Shown piece after piece: positions 45,050 to 53,334 of a DNA stretch of 64,000 nucleotides (within the stretch, counting starts at the first letter, position 1; each line of letters begins with the position of its first letter). The notes below the pieces were generated by a model. The model did no database searches. It had not been told where the DNA came from and saw only the letters and a list, made by a program, of their open reading frames with translations. The position numbers were made by a program, and so were the translations under genes. Origin of the DNA: DASWYT01 sp965246875 (GTDB taxonomy: Bacteria > Pseudomonadota > Alphaproteobacteria > Micavibrionales > SZUA-601). The stretch spans positions 620,001 through 684,000 of the forward strand of contig CBDFFU010000006.1 of the NCBI GenBank assembly GCA_965246875.1. The letters are read 5' to 3'.

Positions 45050-46213
45050 TCACGCTGCCAGAAGCGAGACTCGATTACCGGCATGCCGTTGTATACGCCC
45101 TGCCAATTCTAATTCAAGCAAAATCGTTAGGATCTGGTTTATAGGCAAACGGCTTGCCACGGCCAATTCGTCCGTGTCAGTGGGGCTTGGGCTAAGGCAG
45201 TCCAAGATTTTGGCCTGTGCGGTAATAGGGTCAGCAAACCCATCTTCAGGTGATGCTTTAAATTGATCTTCAATATCAAAGTAATCATATAAAATATTGT
45301 TTTCTTTAATAAATAAACTTTTTTGTAAAGGCGCATTGATACGGTTTTGCCCCAATGCTGCTACGCCATCTAGCACATCCTGTGCACTTTCAATCAGCTG
45401 CGCCTGGCCGGTTTTGATCAGGTAATTGGGTCCCGAATGACGCGGGTCAAGCGGCGAGCCTGGAACCGCAAAAACTTCACGCCCTTGTTCCAAGGCCAGT
45501 CGTGTCGTGATCAGCGAGCCAGATTTGAGTGCCGCTTCGACGATGATAGTGGCGGCCGACAGCCCAGCAATAATCCGGTTGCGGCGGGGGAAATGCTGAT
45601 TGGTTGGTTCGATGCCCCATGGCATTTCGGATATAATAACGCCATCAACCGCAATGCGGCGGTACAAATCCCGGTTTTCAGGGGGATAAATATTATCGAC
45701 ACCACCCGCCAATACGGCAATCGTACCGCTAGACAGCGACCCCATGTGGGCGGCAGTGTCGATGCCCCGCGCCAAACCGGACACCACAACATGCTGCCGT
45801 TGCCCCAATTCGCGCGCCAGTTTTTCAGCAAAGCGGCGGCCATTCACCGTCGCATTGCGCGCACCAACGATGGCCAAGGCCGATTGGTTGAGCAACTCAA
45901 CCCGGCCCAGAATGCTGATGAGAGGCGGTACATCGTCGATGGCCGCCAACAGGGTTGGGTAATCGGGATCATCGATGGCGATCATGCGACCACCAGCTTT
46001 GTGTAACTGTTCGATTTCGGCTTCAGCGTCATCACGCGAACAAGCCAGTAATTGTTTGCCGCCGCGTTTCGACAGGCCAGGCAAGGCGTCAAGAGCTGCA
46101 TCTGCTGCGCCGTAGCGTTCCAGCAATTTGCGGTACGTCACCGGGCCGATACCCTCGGAACGGATCAGCCGCAAATGATCGAGCAGATCCTGATCGTGCT
46201 GGATGCGCGGCAT
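45050..46213 (-). CDS. dprA: DNA processing protein DprA
   Basis: Loads RecA on incoming single-stranded DNA during transformation. The 387-residue protein has an N-terminal helix-hairpin-helix part (about 10-65), the Rossmann-fold DNA_processg_A domain (about 75-290: ALAIVGARNATVNGRRFAEKLA, VSGLARGIDTAAHMGSL, ALEQGREVFAVPGSPLDPRHSGPNYLI) and a C-terminal winged helix (about 325-385). Its ATG directly follows the plsY stop. With comEC in the same window it hints that the organism can, or once could, take up DNA. Confidence 0.95.
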   Translation of the reverse strand: MPRIQHDQDLLDHLRLIRSEGIGPVTYRKLLERYGAADAALDALPGLSKRGGKQLLACSRDDAEAEIEQLHKAGGRMIAIDDPDYPTLLAAIDDVPPLISILGRVELLNQSALAIVGARNATVNGRRFAEKLARELGQRQHVVVSGLARGIDTAAHMGSLSSGTIAVLAGGVDNIYPPENRDLYRRIAVDGVIISEMPWGIEPTNQHFPRRNRIIAGLSAATIIVEAALKSGSLITTRLALEQGREVFAVPGSPLDPRHSGPNYLIKTGQAQLIESAQDVLDGVAALGQNRINAPLQKSLFIKENNILYDYFDIEDQFKASPEDGFADPITAQAKILDCLSPSPTDTDELAVASRLPINQILTILLELELAGRIQRHAGNRVSLLAA

Positions 46214-46846
46214 TTAATCTGCTTTGCGCAGTTTGATCGTGCTTTCCTCGCCATTCAACAAACGGCGGATATTGGCACGGTGGGTAAAAAACAAAATGAT
46301 GGACAGGATGGCAAACGGTAATGCCAGCGATTGTCCGCCATAGGCGAGTGCCAAAATTGGCGCATTAAACGCTGCCATCACCGCGGCCAGAGATGAATAG
46401 CGCGATAGCCGCGCCACCACCAGCCAGGTTACAAGACAACCAATGCCGGTCGGCCAGTGCAAGGCGCACAAGACGCCCCAGCTGGTTGCCACGCCTTTGC
46501 CGCCTTTGAATTTCAGCCAGACAGGCAGGACATGCGCCAAGACAGCGATAAGCCCGGCCCAGACCGGCGCATTCACAAAAACGCTTTGCGCCAGTTGAAT
46601 ATTCAGGACATAGGCAATTAAAACCGCCAAAGCACCTTTCGCGGCATCGGCCAGCAATGTAAAGAGCGCCAGTTTTTTATTGCCAGTGCGCAAGGCATTC
46701 GTTGCCCCGATATTACCTGAGCCAATCGTGCGCAAATCGCCAGCACCCATCAGTTTGCCCAAAATCAGTCCCGACGGGATCGACCCCAGCAGATAGGCAA
46801 CGCCCAGCACCAGCGCGTAAAAGACATACATATTATAAAAAACCAT
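46214..46846 (-). CDS. plsY: Glycerol-3-phosphate acyltransferase PlsY
   Basis: Transfers an acyl group from acyl-phosphate to glycerol-3-phosphate, first step of phospholipid synthesis. The 210-residue membrane protein has the three family motifs: YLLGSIPSGLILGK with GSGNIGATNALR, the KFKGGKGVATSWG loop and a later glycine-rich segment. I chose ATG 46846, with GGAG at 6 bases upstream, over the GTG at 46867. It is immediately upstream of dprA on the - strand. Confidence 0.94.
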   Translation of the reverse strand: MVFYNMYVFYALVLGVAYLLGSIPSGLILGKLMGAGDLRTIGSGNIGATNALRTGNKKLALFTLLADAAKGALAVLIAYVLNIQLAQSVFVNAPVWAGLIAVLAHVLPVWLKFKGGKGVATSWGVLCALHWPTGIGCLVTWLVVARLSRYSSLAAVMAAFNAPILALAYGGQSLALPFAILSIILFFTHRANIRRLLNGEESTIKLRKAD

Positions 46847-46921
46847 AAACTTCTCCGACAGAATCACCGCTCTGCTGTTTCCTCAATTCATTAATATAGG
46901 GACGCCATCAACAATCAATCT

Positions 46922-47443
46922 TTATCGTAATTTTCGTTGGTTGTTCAAATAATCCATAGCCCCTTGCAGAATATGCTGGGCGGCGAGGGCGTCTATGACT
47001 TCGGCACGTTTGGCACGTTTGGCATCGATCTCGCCGATCATGAATTTCGTGACGGCGGAGGTGGACAGGCGTTCATCCCAGAACCCGATCATAGCGGGCG
47101 AGTGCAGCCAGGCCGGTTGTGCCGCTGCCAGATTAATAGCCAATTGCCGCGTACTTTGGGAACGCGGACCTTCCGATCCGTCCATATTGAGGGGCAGGCC
47201 GATGACGATGCCATGCACGGTGTAATCTTTGAGAGCGACAGCCAGGGCAATCAGATCAGCCTGCCACGTTTTGCCCCGCCGCACGGTAACGATGGGCAGC
47301 ACGATATCCCACGCCGGGCTGGTGATGGCAAGGCCAATGGTTTTCGTGCCGACATCCAGCCCCACAATCCGGTGCCGGTTGGGTTGCAATACATCCAGCC
47401 ACTGTGGATTGACGGGTGCAAAAGCAGGGCTTTGGATTGACAA
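46922..47443 (-). CDS. ruvX: Putative pre-16S rRNA nuclease (YqgF/RuvX)
   Basis: RNase H-fold protein; E. coli YqgF trims the 5' end of 16S rRNA. The 173-residue protein has IVGLDVGTKTIGLAIT (first catalytic Asp, about residue 30), IVIGLPLNMDG and DERLSTSAV and a late VIDALAAQHILQ segment with the last Asp. The start appears to be TTG at 47443, since a stop codon lies a few codons upstream; there is no ribosome binding site and the first 20 residues look non-conserved. It is divergent from gatC with a 59-base gap. Confidence 0.9.
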   Translation of the reverse strand: MSIQSPAFAPVNPQWLDVLQPNRHRIVGLDVGTKTIGLAITSPAWDIVLPIVTVRRGKTWQADLIALAVALKDYTVHGIVIGLPLNMDGSEGPRSQSTRQLAINLAAAQPAWLHSPAMIGFWDERLSTSAVTKFMIGEIDAKRAKRAEVIDALAAQHILQGAMDYLNNQRKLR

Positions 47444-47502
47444 AAGGGGTGTTCACACTTCTAATCAGACAGATATAACGACCTTATTCTTAGAGGATTT
47501 TA

Positions 47503-47784
47503 ATGGATACGCAAACTGTTCGTAAGGTGGCAAAACTGGCGCGCCTGCGTCTGCCGGAAGACCGGATCGAAGCCCTCGCTGCCGAGCTTGGCGGCATCTT
47601 CACCTGGATCGAACAGCTGAACGGTCTGGATACCAAAGATGTGGCCCCGATGACCAGCTCCGTCGCGCAAAGCCTGTTTCACCGCCCCGATATCGTCAGC
47701 GACGGCCAGCAACAAGCGGCGGTGACTGCGAACGCACCGGACAGCATGGAAGGTTATTTTGTTGTGCCGAAAGTGGTTGAGTAA
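47503..47784 (+). CDS. gatC: Asp/Glu-tRNA amidotransferase subunit C
   Basis: Small subunit that stabilises GatA and GatB in the enzyme that converts Asp-tRNA-Asn and Glu-tRNA-Gln to the amidated forms. The 93-residue sequence shows VRKVAKLARLRLPEDRIEALAAELGGIFTWIEQLNGLDT and the late PDIVSDGQQQAAVTANAP segment. GAGGA precedes the ATG. gatA follows after 81 bases that hold a long hairpin. Confidence 0.95.
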   Translation: MDTQTVRKVAKLARLRLPEDRIEALAAELGGIFTWIEQLNGLDTKDVAPMTSSVAQSLFHRPDIVSDGQQQAAVTANAPDSMEGYFVVPKVVE

Positions 47785-47798
47785 AACAAGGCTTTGCA

Positions 47799-47838
47799 AG
47801 ACCACCCCGGAATTTTCGTTAGAAAATATCCGAGGTCT
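47799..47838 (+). promoter_or_regulatory. Long hairpin between gatC and gatA
   Basis: AGACC (47799-47803), CGGA (47808-47811) and ATTTTC (47812-47817) pair with GAAAAT (47822-47827), TCCG (47829-47832) and GGTCT (47834-47838) around a GTTA loop, giving some 15 base pairs with small bulges. No T-run follows. It may be an mRNA processing or stability element, or a dispersed palindromic repeat. Confidence 0.45.
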
Positions 47839-47865
47839 CCCTTAAATTTGTGATGGATTTTTAGA

Positions 47866-49341
47866 ATGACCGATTTAACCCAATTGACTATGACCGAAGC
47901 CCTTGCTGGTCTAGCGAAAAAAGATTTTACGGCCGTTGAATTGACGACAGCCCACAGCGAAGCCGTCGCGGCCGCCAAAACATTGAATGCTTTTGTGACG
48001 GAAACGCCGGAACTGGCTCTGCAACAGGCGATGGAGAGTGACGCGCGCCGCGCCAAAGGTGAGGCGGGTCTGATGGATGGTATTCCGATCGCCATGAAAG
48101 ATTTGTATTGCACCAAAGGCGTGCGCACCACGGCCAGCAGCAAAATTCTGGAGAATTATATCCCGCAATATGAATCCACCGTGTCGGATAATTTGTTCAA
48201 GCAGGGTGCCGTCATGCTGGGCAAAGTCGCGATGGATGAATTTGCGATGGGATCGTCAACCACCACCAGCGGTTACGGCAATGTCATCAGCCCATGGCAG
48301 GCCAATAATTCCGACAAGGCGTTGGTTCCCGGCGGGTCGAGCGGCGGGTCATCGGCGGCGGTAGCCGGGCGTTTTGCCATGGCGGCGACAGGAACGGACA
48401 CCGGCGGGTCTATCCGCCAGCCGGCATCTGTGACCGGCATTGTCGGCGTCAAACCCACTTATGGTCGCTGTTCGCGTTACGGTATCGTGGCCTTTGCCTC
48501 ATCACTCGACCAGGCTGGCCCCATGACACGCTCAATTGCGGATGCCGCCATCATGCTGCGCGCCATGGCGGGTTGGGATGCCAAAGATTCGACATCGGTC
48601 AATGTGCCGGTGCCAAACTATACTGCGACCTTGAACGACAGTCTCAAAGGGAAAAAGATCGGCATTCCTAAAGAATATTATCTGGACGGCATGAATCCAG
48701 CCACCGAAAAAATGTGGCAATCCGGCATGCAATGGCTGCGTGACGCGGGAGCCGAGATCGTCGATATTTCCCTGCCGCATACCCATTATGCCCTGGCAAC
48801 CTATTACATCATCGCACCGGCAGAAGCCTCGTCAAATTTGGCCCGTTATGACGGCATGCGGTATGGTGTGCGCGTCGAAGGCAAAGATTTGACCGATACC
48901 TATGAACTCACTCGCGCCGCCGGTTTTGGCCCGGAAGTCATTCGCCGTATCTTGATTGGCACCTATGTGCTGTCGGCCGGTTATTACGATGCCTATTACC
49001 TCAAGGCGCAAAAAGTCCGCGCCTTGATCGCCCAGGATTTCAATGATGCGTTCCAAAAAGTTGACGCTATTTTGACGCCAACAACACCCGGCCCGACATT
49101 CGCCATTGGTGAAAAACAGGATGATCCGCTGGCGATGTATCTGGAAGACGTCTTCACCGTGCCAGTTAATCTGGCCGGTCTGCCAGGTTTATCTTTGCCC
49201 GCAGCCTTGAGCGATACAGGTCTGCCACTGGGATTGCAAGTCATCGGGAAACCGTTTGATGAAGCCACAATTTTGAACATCGGCAAACATCTGGAAGACG
49301 CCGCAGAATTTATTGCTCAGCCGAAAAAGTGGTGGGCGTAA
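47866..49341 (+). CDS. gatA: Asp/Glu-tRNA amidotransferase subunit A
   Basis: Glutaminase subunit that supplies ammonia to GatB. The 491-residue amidase-signature protein has the Ser-cisSer-Lys triad: Lys in IPIAMKDLYCT (about 75), Ser in PGGSSGGSSAAVAG (about 155) and Ser in GTDTGGSIRQPAS (about 180). GVKPTYGRCSRYGIVAFASSLDQ is also typical. Its stop overlaps the start of the DUF805 gene by one base. Confidence 0.97.
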   Translation: MTDLTQLTMTEALAGLAKKDFTAVELTTAHSEAVAAAKTLNAFVTETPELALQQAMESDARRAKGEAGLMDGIPIAMKDLYCTKGVRTTASSKILENYIPQYESTVSDNLFKQGAVMLGKVAMDEFAMGSSTTTSGYGNVISPWQANNSDKALVPGGSSGGSSAAVAGRFAMAATGTDTGGSIRQPASVTGIVGVKPTYGRCSRYGIVAFASSLDQAGPMTRSIADAAIMLRAMAGWDAKDSTSVNVPVPNYTATLNDSLKGKKIGIPKEYYLDGMNPATEKMWQSGMQWLRDAGAEIVDISLPHTHYALATYYIIAPAEASSNLARYDGMRYGVRVEGKDLTDTYELTRAAGFGPEVIRRILIGTYVLSAGYYDAYYLKAQKVRALIAQDFNDAFQKVDAILTPTTPGPTFAIGEKQDDPLAMYLEDVFTVPVNLAGLPGLSLPAALSDTGLPLGLQVIGKPFDEATILNIGKHLEDAAEFIAQPKKWWA

Positions 49342-49847
49342 TGACAATGCGTATGCGTAAAATGATAATTCGTGACTGGTGGACGTTTTTGGTGTCGCCG
49401 CGAGGCCGTATCAACCGTTTTGATTATAACGTCAAATTCTGGTTATTGCTGTTGTTCATTTATGTGGTTGCAGCGATTGTCGACATGTCCTATCTGGGCA
49501 CATCTTCTCTGACCGAAGCGCAAAAAGGTATTGCCACCAATCTGGTCAACATTGTGTTCCTTTGGCCAACTATCGCGATTTTTATCAAACGTTTGCACGA
49601 TTTGAACTGGAGCGGATGGTGGATGCTGGTCATTTACGGCGGACTTTTGATTGGTCTGTTTACGCTTTTTTCGTTTGTCCTAAGTGTGAGGTTGAATGGT
49701 ATGATTCTCAGCGTTGTCTTTATGTTTGTCGTTGGTGTCGTTCCACTTGTTCTGTTGTCATGTCTGCGCGGTACAATTGGTTCAAACCGTTTTGGCCTTG
49801 ATCCGAATGATCAACATAATTTAGTAATAGAAGGCAAAATCTCATGA
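49341..49847 (+). CDS. DUF805 family membrane protein inside the gat operon
   Basis: A 168-residue protein with the DUF805 layout: WTFLVSPRGRINRFDYNVKFWLLLLF at the N-terminus, three to four membrane segments and the IKRLHDLNWSGWWML motif between segments. DUF805 has no assigned function. The ATG at 49341 overlaps the gatA stop by one base; an ATG at 49347 is possible. Its stop overlaps the gatB ATG by 4 bases, so ribosomes reach gatB through it. A second DUF805-type protein is at 57581-58075. Confidence 0.8.
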   Translation: MTMRMRKMIIRDWWTFLVSPRGRINRFDYNVKFWLLLLFIYVVAAIVDMSYLGTSSLTEAQKGIATNLVNIVFLWPTIAIFIKRLHDLNWSGWWMLVIYGGLLIGLFTLFSFVLSVRLNGMILSVVFMFVVGVVPLVLLSCLRGTIGSNRFGLDPNDQHNLVIEGKIS

Positions 49848-51334
49848 CTCTCGACGCAAAACTCCCGGTAAATGAAAGTTATCTGATTGATGGCCAAACC
49901 GGTAAATGGGAAATGATTATCGGGCTTGAGGTGCATGCCCAAGTGATTTCCAATTCGAAATTATTTTCCGGCGCCTCGACCGGTTTTGGCGGTGCGGCCA
50001 ATGATCATGTCTCGTTCGTTGATGCCGGCTTTCCCGGCATGCTTCCGACCATTAATGAAAAATGTGTGGAACAGGCGGTGAAAACGGGTCTGGGCCTGAA
50101 TGCCAAAATCAATCACACATCGGTATTTGAACGCAAAAATTATTTTTATCCCGATCTGCCGTCTGGTTACCAGATTTCACAATATCAGTATCCCATCGTC
50201 GGCGAAGGCGAAGTTAGTATTGATCTGGATGATGGCACAACAAAAAATATTCGTATTGAGCGTTTGCATCTGGAACAGGATGCGGGCAAATCGTTGCATG
50301 ATCAGCATCCATCGAAAACCTTTGTCGATTTAAACCGTGCCGGCGTTGCCTTGATGGAAATTGTGTCTAAGCCCGATCTGCGTTCGGCCGAAGAGGCAGG
50401 GGCTTACATCAAAAAGCTTCGTTCCATTATGCGTTACTTGGAAACATGCGATGGCGACATGGAGAAAGGTAATTTGCGCTGTGACGTCAACTTATCCATG
50501 CGCCGCATCGGTGAACCGTTTGGTACACGCACCGAAACGAAAAACGTCAACTCGATCCGCAACATTATGATGGCCATCGAATACGAAGCGCGCCGCCAGA
50601 TCGAAGTATTGGAAAGCGGTGGCACAATCGTCCAGGAAACACGTCTGTGGGACCCGGGCAAATTGATCACCCGTTCCATGCGCTCCAAGGAAGAAGCGCA
50701 CGATTACCGCTATTTTCCGGACCCGGATCTGTTGCCGTTGGTGGTCACCGATCAATTGATCGAGAGTATCAAAGCGACCTTGCCAGAATTGCCGGATGCG
50801 AAAAAACAACGGTTTATGACAGCTTATGGCTTAAGTGCCTATGACAGTAACGTCTTGATCTCGGAAAAAGAGCTGGCTGCTTATTACGAAATGATTCTGA
50901 ACAACGCCAAGCGGGACCCGAAAAAAGCCGCGAATTGGGTGATTACCGAATTACTCGGTGCCTTGAATAAAATGGGCAAAGACATCGAGACCAGCCCGAT
51001 TACGCCAGCCATGATGGGCGGCCTGCTTGACCTGATGGAAGACAACACCATCTCCGGCAAGATCGCCAAAGACGTGTTCGCGATCATGATCGAAACCGGT
51101 GAAGAACCGGCGGCTATTGTTGAAAGCAAAGGCTTGAAACAAGTTACCGATACCGGTGCCATCGAAAAAATTATCGATGACGTGATTGCCGCTAACGCCC
51201 AACAGGTTGCTGACTACCGCGGCGGTAAGGAAACGCTATTCGGTTTCTTTGTTGGGCAGGTGATGAAACTATCCCAAGGCAAAGCCAACCCGGCTGTCGT
51301 CAATGATCTGCTAAAACAAAAATTGCAGGGATAA
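49844..51334 (+). CDS. gatB: Asp/Glu-tRNA amidotransferase subunit B
   Basis: tRNA-binding kinase/amidotransferase subunit that activates the misacylated residue. The 496-residue protein has WEMIIGLEVHAQV, NHTSVFERKNYFYPDLPSGYQISQYQYPI (family signature), KNVNSIRNI and EEAHDYRYFPDPDLLP, plus a C-terminal YqeY-like tail (about 350-496). The ATG overlaps the upstream DUF805 stop (ATGA). Confidence 0.97.
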   Translation: MTLDAKLPVNESYLIDGQTGKWEMIIGLEVHAQVISNSKLFSGASTGFGGAANDHVSFVDAGFPGMLPTINEKCVEQAVKTGLGLNAKINHTSVFERKNYFYPDLPSGYQISQYQYPIVGEGEVSIDLDDGTTKNIRIERLHLEQDAGKSLHDQHPSKTFVDLNRAGVALMEIVSKPDLRSAEEAGAYIKKLRSIMRYLETCDGDMEKGNLRCDVNLSMRRIGEPFGTRTETKNVNSIRNIMMAIEYEARRQIEVLESGGTIVQETRLWDPGKLITRSMRSKEEAHDYRYFPDPDLLPLVVTDQLIESIKATLPELPDAKKQRFMTAYGLSAYDSNVLISEKELAAYYEMILNNAKRDPKKAANWVITELLGALNKMGKDIETSPITPAMMGGLLDLMEDNTISGKIAKDVFAIMIETGEEPAAIVESKGLKQVTDTGAIEKIIDDVIAANAQQVADYRGGKETLFGFFVGQVMKLSQGKANPAVVNDLLKQKLQG

Positions 51335-51375
51335 AACAAAATAATTGACGGACTTATAATCATGCTCATCTAATC

Positions 51376-51807
51376 ATGCTCATCATTCGTAATTATATAT
51401 CCAACGATTATCCATCAATCAAAGCACTGTACCTGCAAAGCGAACTGTATGGCGGGAAATTTGACAATGCCCGTGATTCCGCTGAAAAAATGGCAAGTGT
51501 CACCAAACGCGATCCACAAGCTGTATTAGTCTGCGAACAGGCTGGCGACATCGTCGGCACGGTTTCATTGATCGAAGACAGCCGAGTGGCTTTCCTGTTT
51601 CGCTTCGCGGTGATGGAATTGCCAAATAAATACGAGATTACCAGCGCACTGGATCAAGCTGCTTGCGCTATTTTGCGGTCGCGTAATCATGAGGAAGTGC
51701 TGGTCTATGCACCTTTGGATAACCCCACATTCGAGGCACGTTATGCCGCCACAGGCATGACAAAAGGCAGCGCTTATCGTTGTTACTGGAAAAGCTTGAA
51801 AACATAA
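51376..51807 (+). CDS. GNAT-family N-acetyltransferase
   Basis: A 143-residue protein with a GNAT layout: RNYISNDYPSIKALYLQS (strand 1 and helix), VLVCEQAGDIVGTVSLIED (strands 2-3), then AFLFRFAVMELPNKYEITSALDQAACAILRSRNHEEVLVYAPLDN..FEARYAATGMTKGSAYRCYWKSL. The acetyl-CoA loop (R/QxxGxG/A) is not clear, so activity is uncertain. A 14-base perfect tandem duplication covers its start codon (51357-51384; see findings), leaving a second ATG at 51362 that runs into a stop after three codons. Confidence 0.7.
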   Translation: MLIIRNYISNDYPSIKALYLQSELYGGKFDNARDSAEKMASVTKRDPQAVLVCEQAGDIVGTVSLIEDSRVAFLFRFAVMELPNKYEITSALDQAACAILRSRNHEEVLVYAPLDNPTFEARYAATGMTKGSAYRCYWKSLKT

Positions 51808-51811
51808 GTTT

Positions 51812-51831
51812 GCACGGAAGAGGCTTCGTGC
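51812..51831 (+). terminator. Small hairpin after the GNAT gene
   Basis: GCACG and AAG (51812-51820, one bulged G) pair with CTT and CGTGC (51824-51831) around a 3-base loop, four bases after the stop codon. The T-run behind it is weak (CATCTTTA), so it is at best a leaky terminator. Confidence 0.35.
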
Positions 51832-51839
51832 CATCTTTA

Positions 51840-52107
51840 CTGTAGAATTTGGTCTATAAAATGACGCGGTCGGCGGCATATGTTGTTCGCATGTGCTTGT
51901 CGTCCATATAAAAAATTGGCTGGATCGATAATCGTCGCGCCGGCGTTGTTAGTGTTCTGGAGGTAGGGATATCATCGTATGAGAGAAGCAGGACACATTG
52001 CAATATATTGAGATTTTTTTTAGCGCCAAGCGACTTGAAACCGTTTATACAGCTGGAGAATTGCTTAATGGATTAAAGCGGAGATTGAACAGCAGAAAAG
52101 CATTTAC
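51840..52107. other. Gene-free 270-base stretch with traces of decayed coding sequence
   Basis: No intact gene is seen. On +, the reading frame near 51999-52107 gives QYIEIFFSAKRLETVYTAG, whose first half resembles the C-terminal YIEVFYNRKRLHS motif of IS3-type transposases; an upstream frame gives REAGHIAIY, matching the segment before it in such proteins, one frame off. On -, about 65 codons are open (52070-51858, ending MRTTYAADRVIL) without a good start. I see no inverted repeats or target duplication. Read as relic DNA, weakly. Confidence 0.3.
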
Positions 52108-53064
52108 ATGATCCAATTGTCGCATAAAATAGTTTATATGCATATTTTCTTAACGCTAATCTTAAAGCTTTTGCCACTCTATGCCATTATGGCAGCTGGT
52201 TTCGTTCTGGGCCGCAAGCATAGCGAGCTGGGTCATGCAACCGCCATCATCCAAATCAATTTTATAGCACCTGTAGTCATTGCTACTTCAATGGCCACAC
52301 TTGAATTGCAAAGTCGTTATCTCATTTTGCCAGCTGTTGTTCTCATCGTCTGTTGTACAGTTGGTTTGACAGTTTTTGCAATCGGACGGCGTTTATGGCT
52401 GGATAATACGCCCAACCTCATGGCATATTCTGCCGGCTCCGGTAACACTGGGTATTTCGGTATTCCTGTGGCGCTAATTTTATTTCCCGAAAACATGATC
52501 GGGCTGTTAATGTTGGCAGCGTTGGGTGTTCAGCTCTATGATAATACGCTTGGCTATTATTTGATCGCGCGTGGACATTATTCTATTCGTGACAGTATCA
52601 AGCGTCTGGTGCGGCTGCCGCTGTTGCATGCCAGTTTGCTGGGACTGATCTTCAGTGCCTTACATGTGAAACTGCCGCTGTTGATCACGGCAACAGCACA
52701 TGATTTTCGCGGAGCCTATATTGTTTTAGGGGCTTTGATGATCGGCTTTGGATTAAGCAAAATCAAGGAATTCAAACCTGACAAGCTCTTTCTAAGCATC
52801 ATGCTGGGTGCGCGATTTGTCGTTTGGCCACTGCTGATTTTTGGCTTTATAGCGTTTGATCGTGTGATGTTGCATCTCTTTTCAGCAGATGTTTATCCGA
52901 TCCTGTTTTTGATTGCCATCGTTCCATTGCCGGCCAATGCGGTCGCCTTTGCCTTATTGCTGAATGTGCAGCCACAAAAAGCGGCAATTGCAGTTGTTGC
53001 CAGCACTATTATCGCATTGTTCTATATTCCAGCCATTTTAATTATCTTAGGATTTATCACATAA
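52108..53064 (+). CDS. AEC family transporter (auxin efflux carrier-like permease)
   Basis: A 318-residue integral membrane protein with about ten hydrophobic segments. LKLLPLYAIMAAGFVLGRK at the N-terminus, the mid-protein SAGSGNTGYFGIPVALILFPE motif and PANAVAFALLLNVQPQKAAIAVVASTIIALFYIPAIL near the end are typical of the AEC family, which exports or imports organic anions such as malate. Substrate unknown. The start is uncertain (ATG 52108 or 52138). A strong terminator follows two bases after the stop. Confidence 0.85.
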   Translation: MIQLSHKIVYMHIFLTLILKLLPLYAIMAAGFVLGRKHSELGHATAIIQINFIAPVVIATSMATLELQSRYLILPAVVLIVCCTVGLTVFAIGRRLWLDNTPNLMAYSAGSGNTGYFGIPVALILFPENMIGLLMLAALGVQLYDNTLGYYLIARGHYSIRDSIKRLVRLPLLHASLLGLIFSALHVKLPLLITATAHDFRGAYIVLGALMIGFGLSKIKEFKPDKLFLSIMLGARFVVWPLLIFGFIAFDRVMLHLFSADVYPILFLIAIVPLPANAVAFALLLNVQPQKAAIAVVASTIIALFYIPAILIILGFIT

Positions 53065-53066
53065 AA

Positions 53067-53089
53067 AAAACGCCCTTAATGGGCGTTTT
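53067..53089. terminator. Bidirectional rho-independent terminator
   Basis: AAAACGCCC (53067-53075) and GGGCGTTTT (53081-53089) form a perfect 9-base-pair stem with a TTAAT loop. The A-run on one side and T-run on the other let it end both the AEC gene (+) and the small gene at 53105 (-). Confidence 0.88.
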
Positions 53090-53104
53090 CAGTGTTACAT
53101 CATC

Positions 53105-53293
53105 CTAATCGTGGTATTGATCGTACGATGTAACAACATCGTTAAAATTCGAAAACCCGGCCTGCGGAATTTTGTCAACTGTATCGATCATCCAGCGTGG
53201 TGCGCCATTATCTTCCAGCATTTTTTTGACTTCATCCTTACTAGCATAAGACGATAAACCGTCTAGGTAACTTTGAATGTGACCTTCAGCCAT
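53105..53293 (-). CDS. Small DUF2795-like protein (62 residues)
   Basis: A small soluble protein: IQSYLDGLSSYASKDEVKKMLEDNGAPRWMIDTVDKIPQAGFSNFNDVVTSYDQ. Its pattern (a helix, a K/D-E-V/L helix, NGAP-like turn, then a D..PQ..F....DV segment) follows DUF2795, a family of small proteins of unknown function frequent in stress-related clusters. AGGAGG stands 6 bases before the ATG, so it is well translated. It forms a pair with the next gene upstream, 41 bases away, and is followed by a strong terminator. The DUF call is by eye. Confidence 0.7.
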   Translation of the reverse strand: MAEGHIQSYLDGLSSYASKDEVKKMLEDNGAPRWMIDTVDKIPQAGFSNFNDVVTSYDQYHD

Positions 53294-53334
53294 AACATCC
53301 TCCTAACTGTTGGTTTGTGAAATAAAATCGCCAA

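Noticed and set aside
46937..47440. 167-codon open frame on + over ruvX
   Set aside because: Exactly antisense to ruvX, which has clear catalytic motifs.
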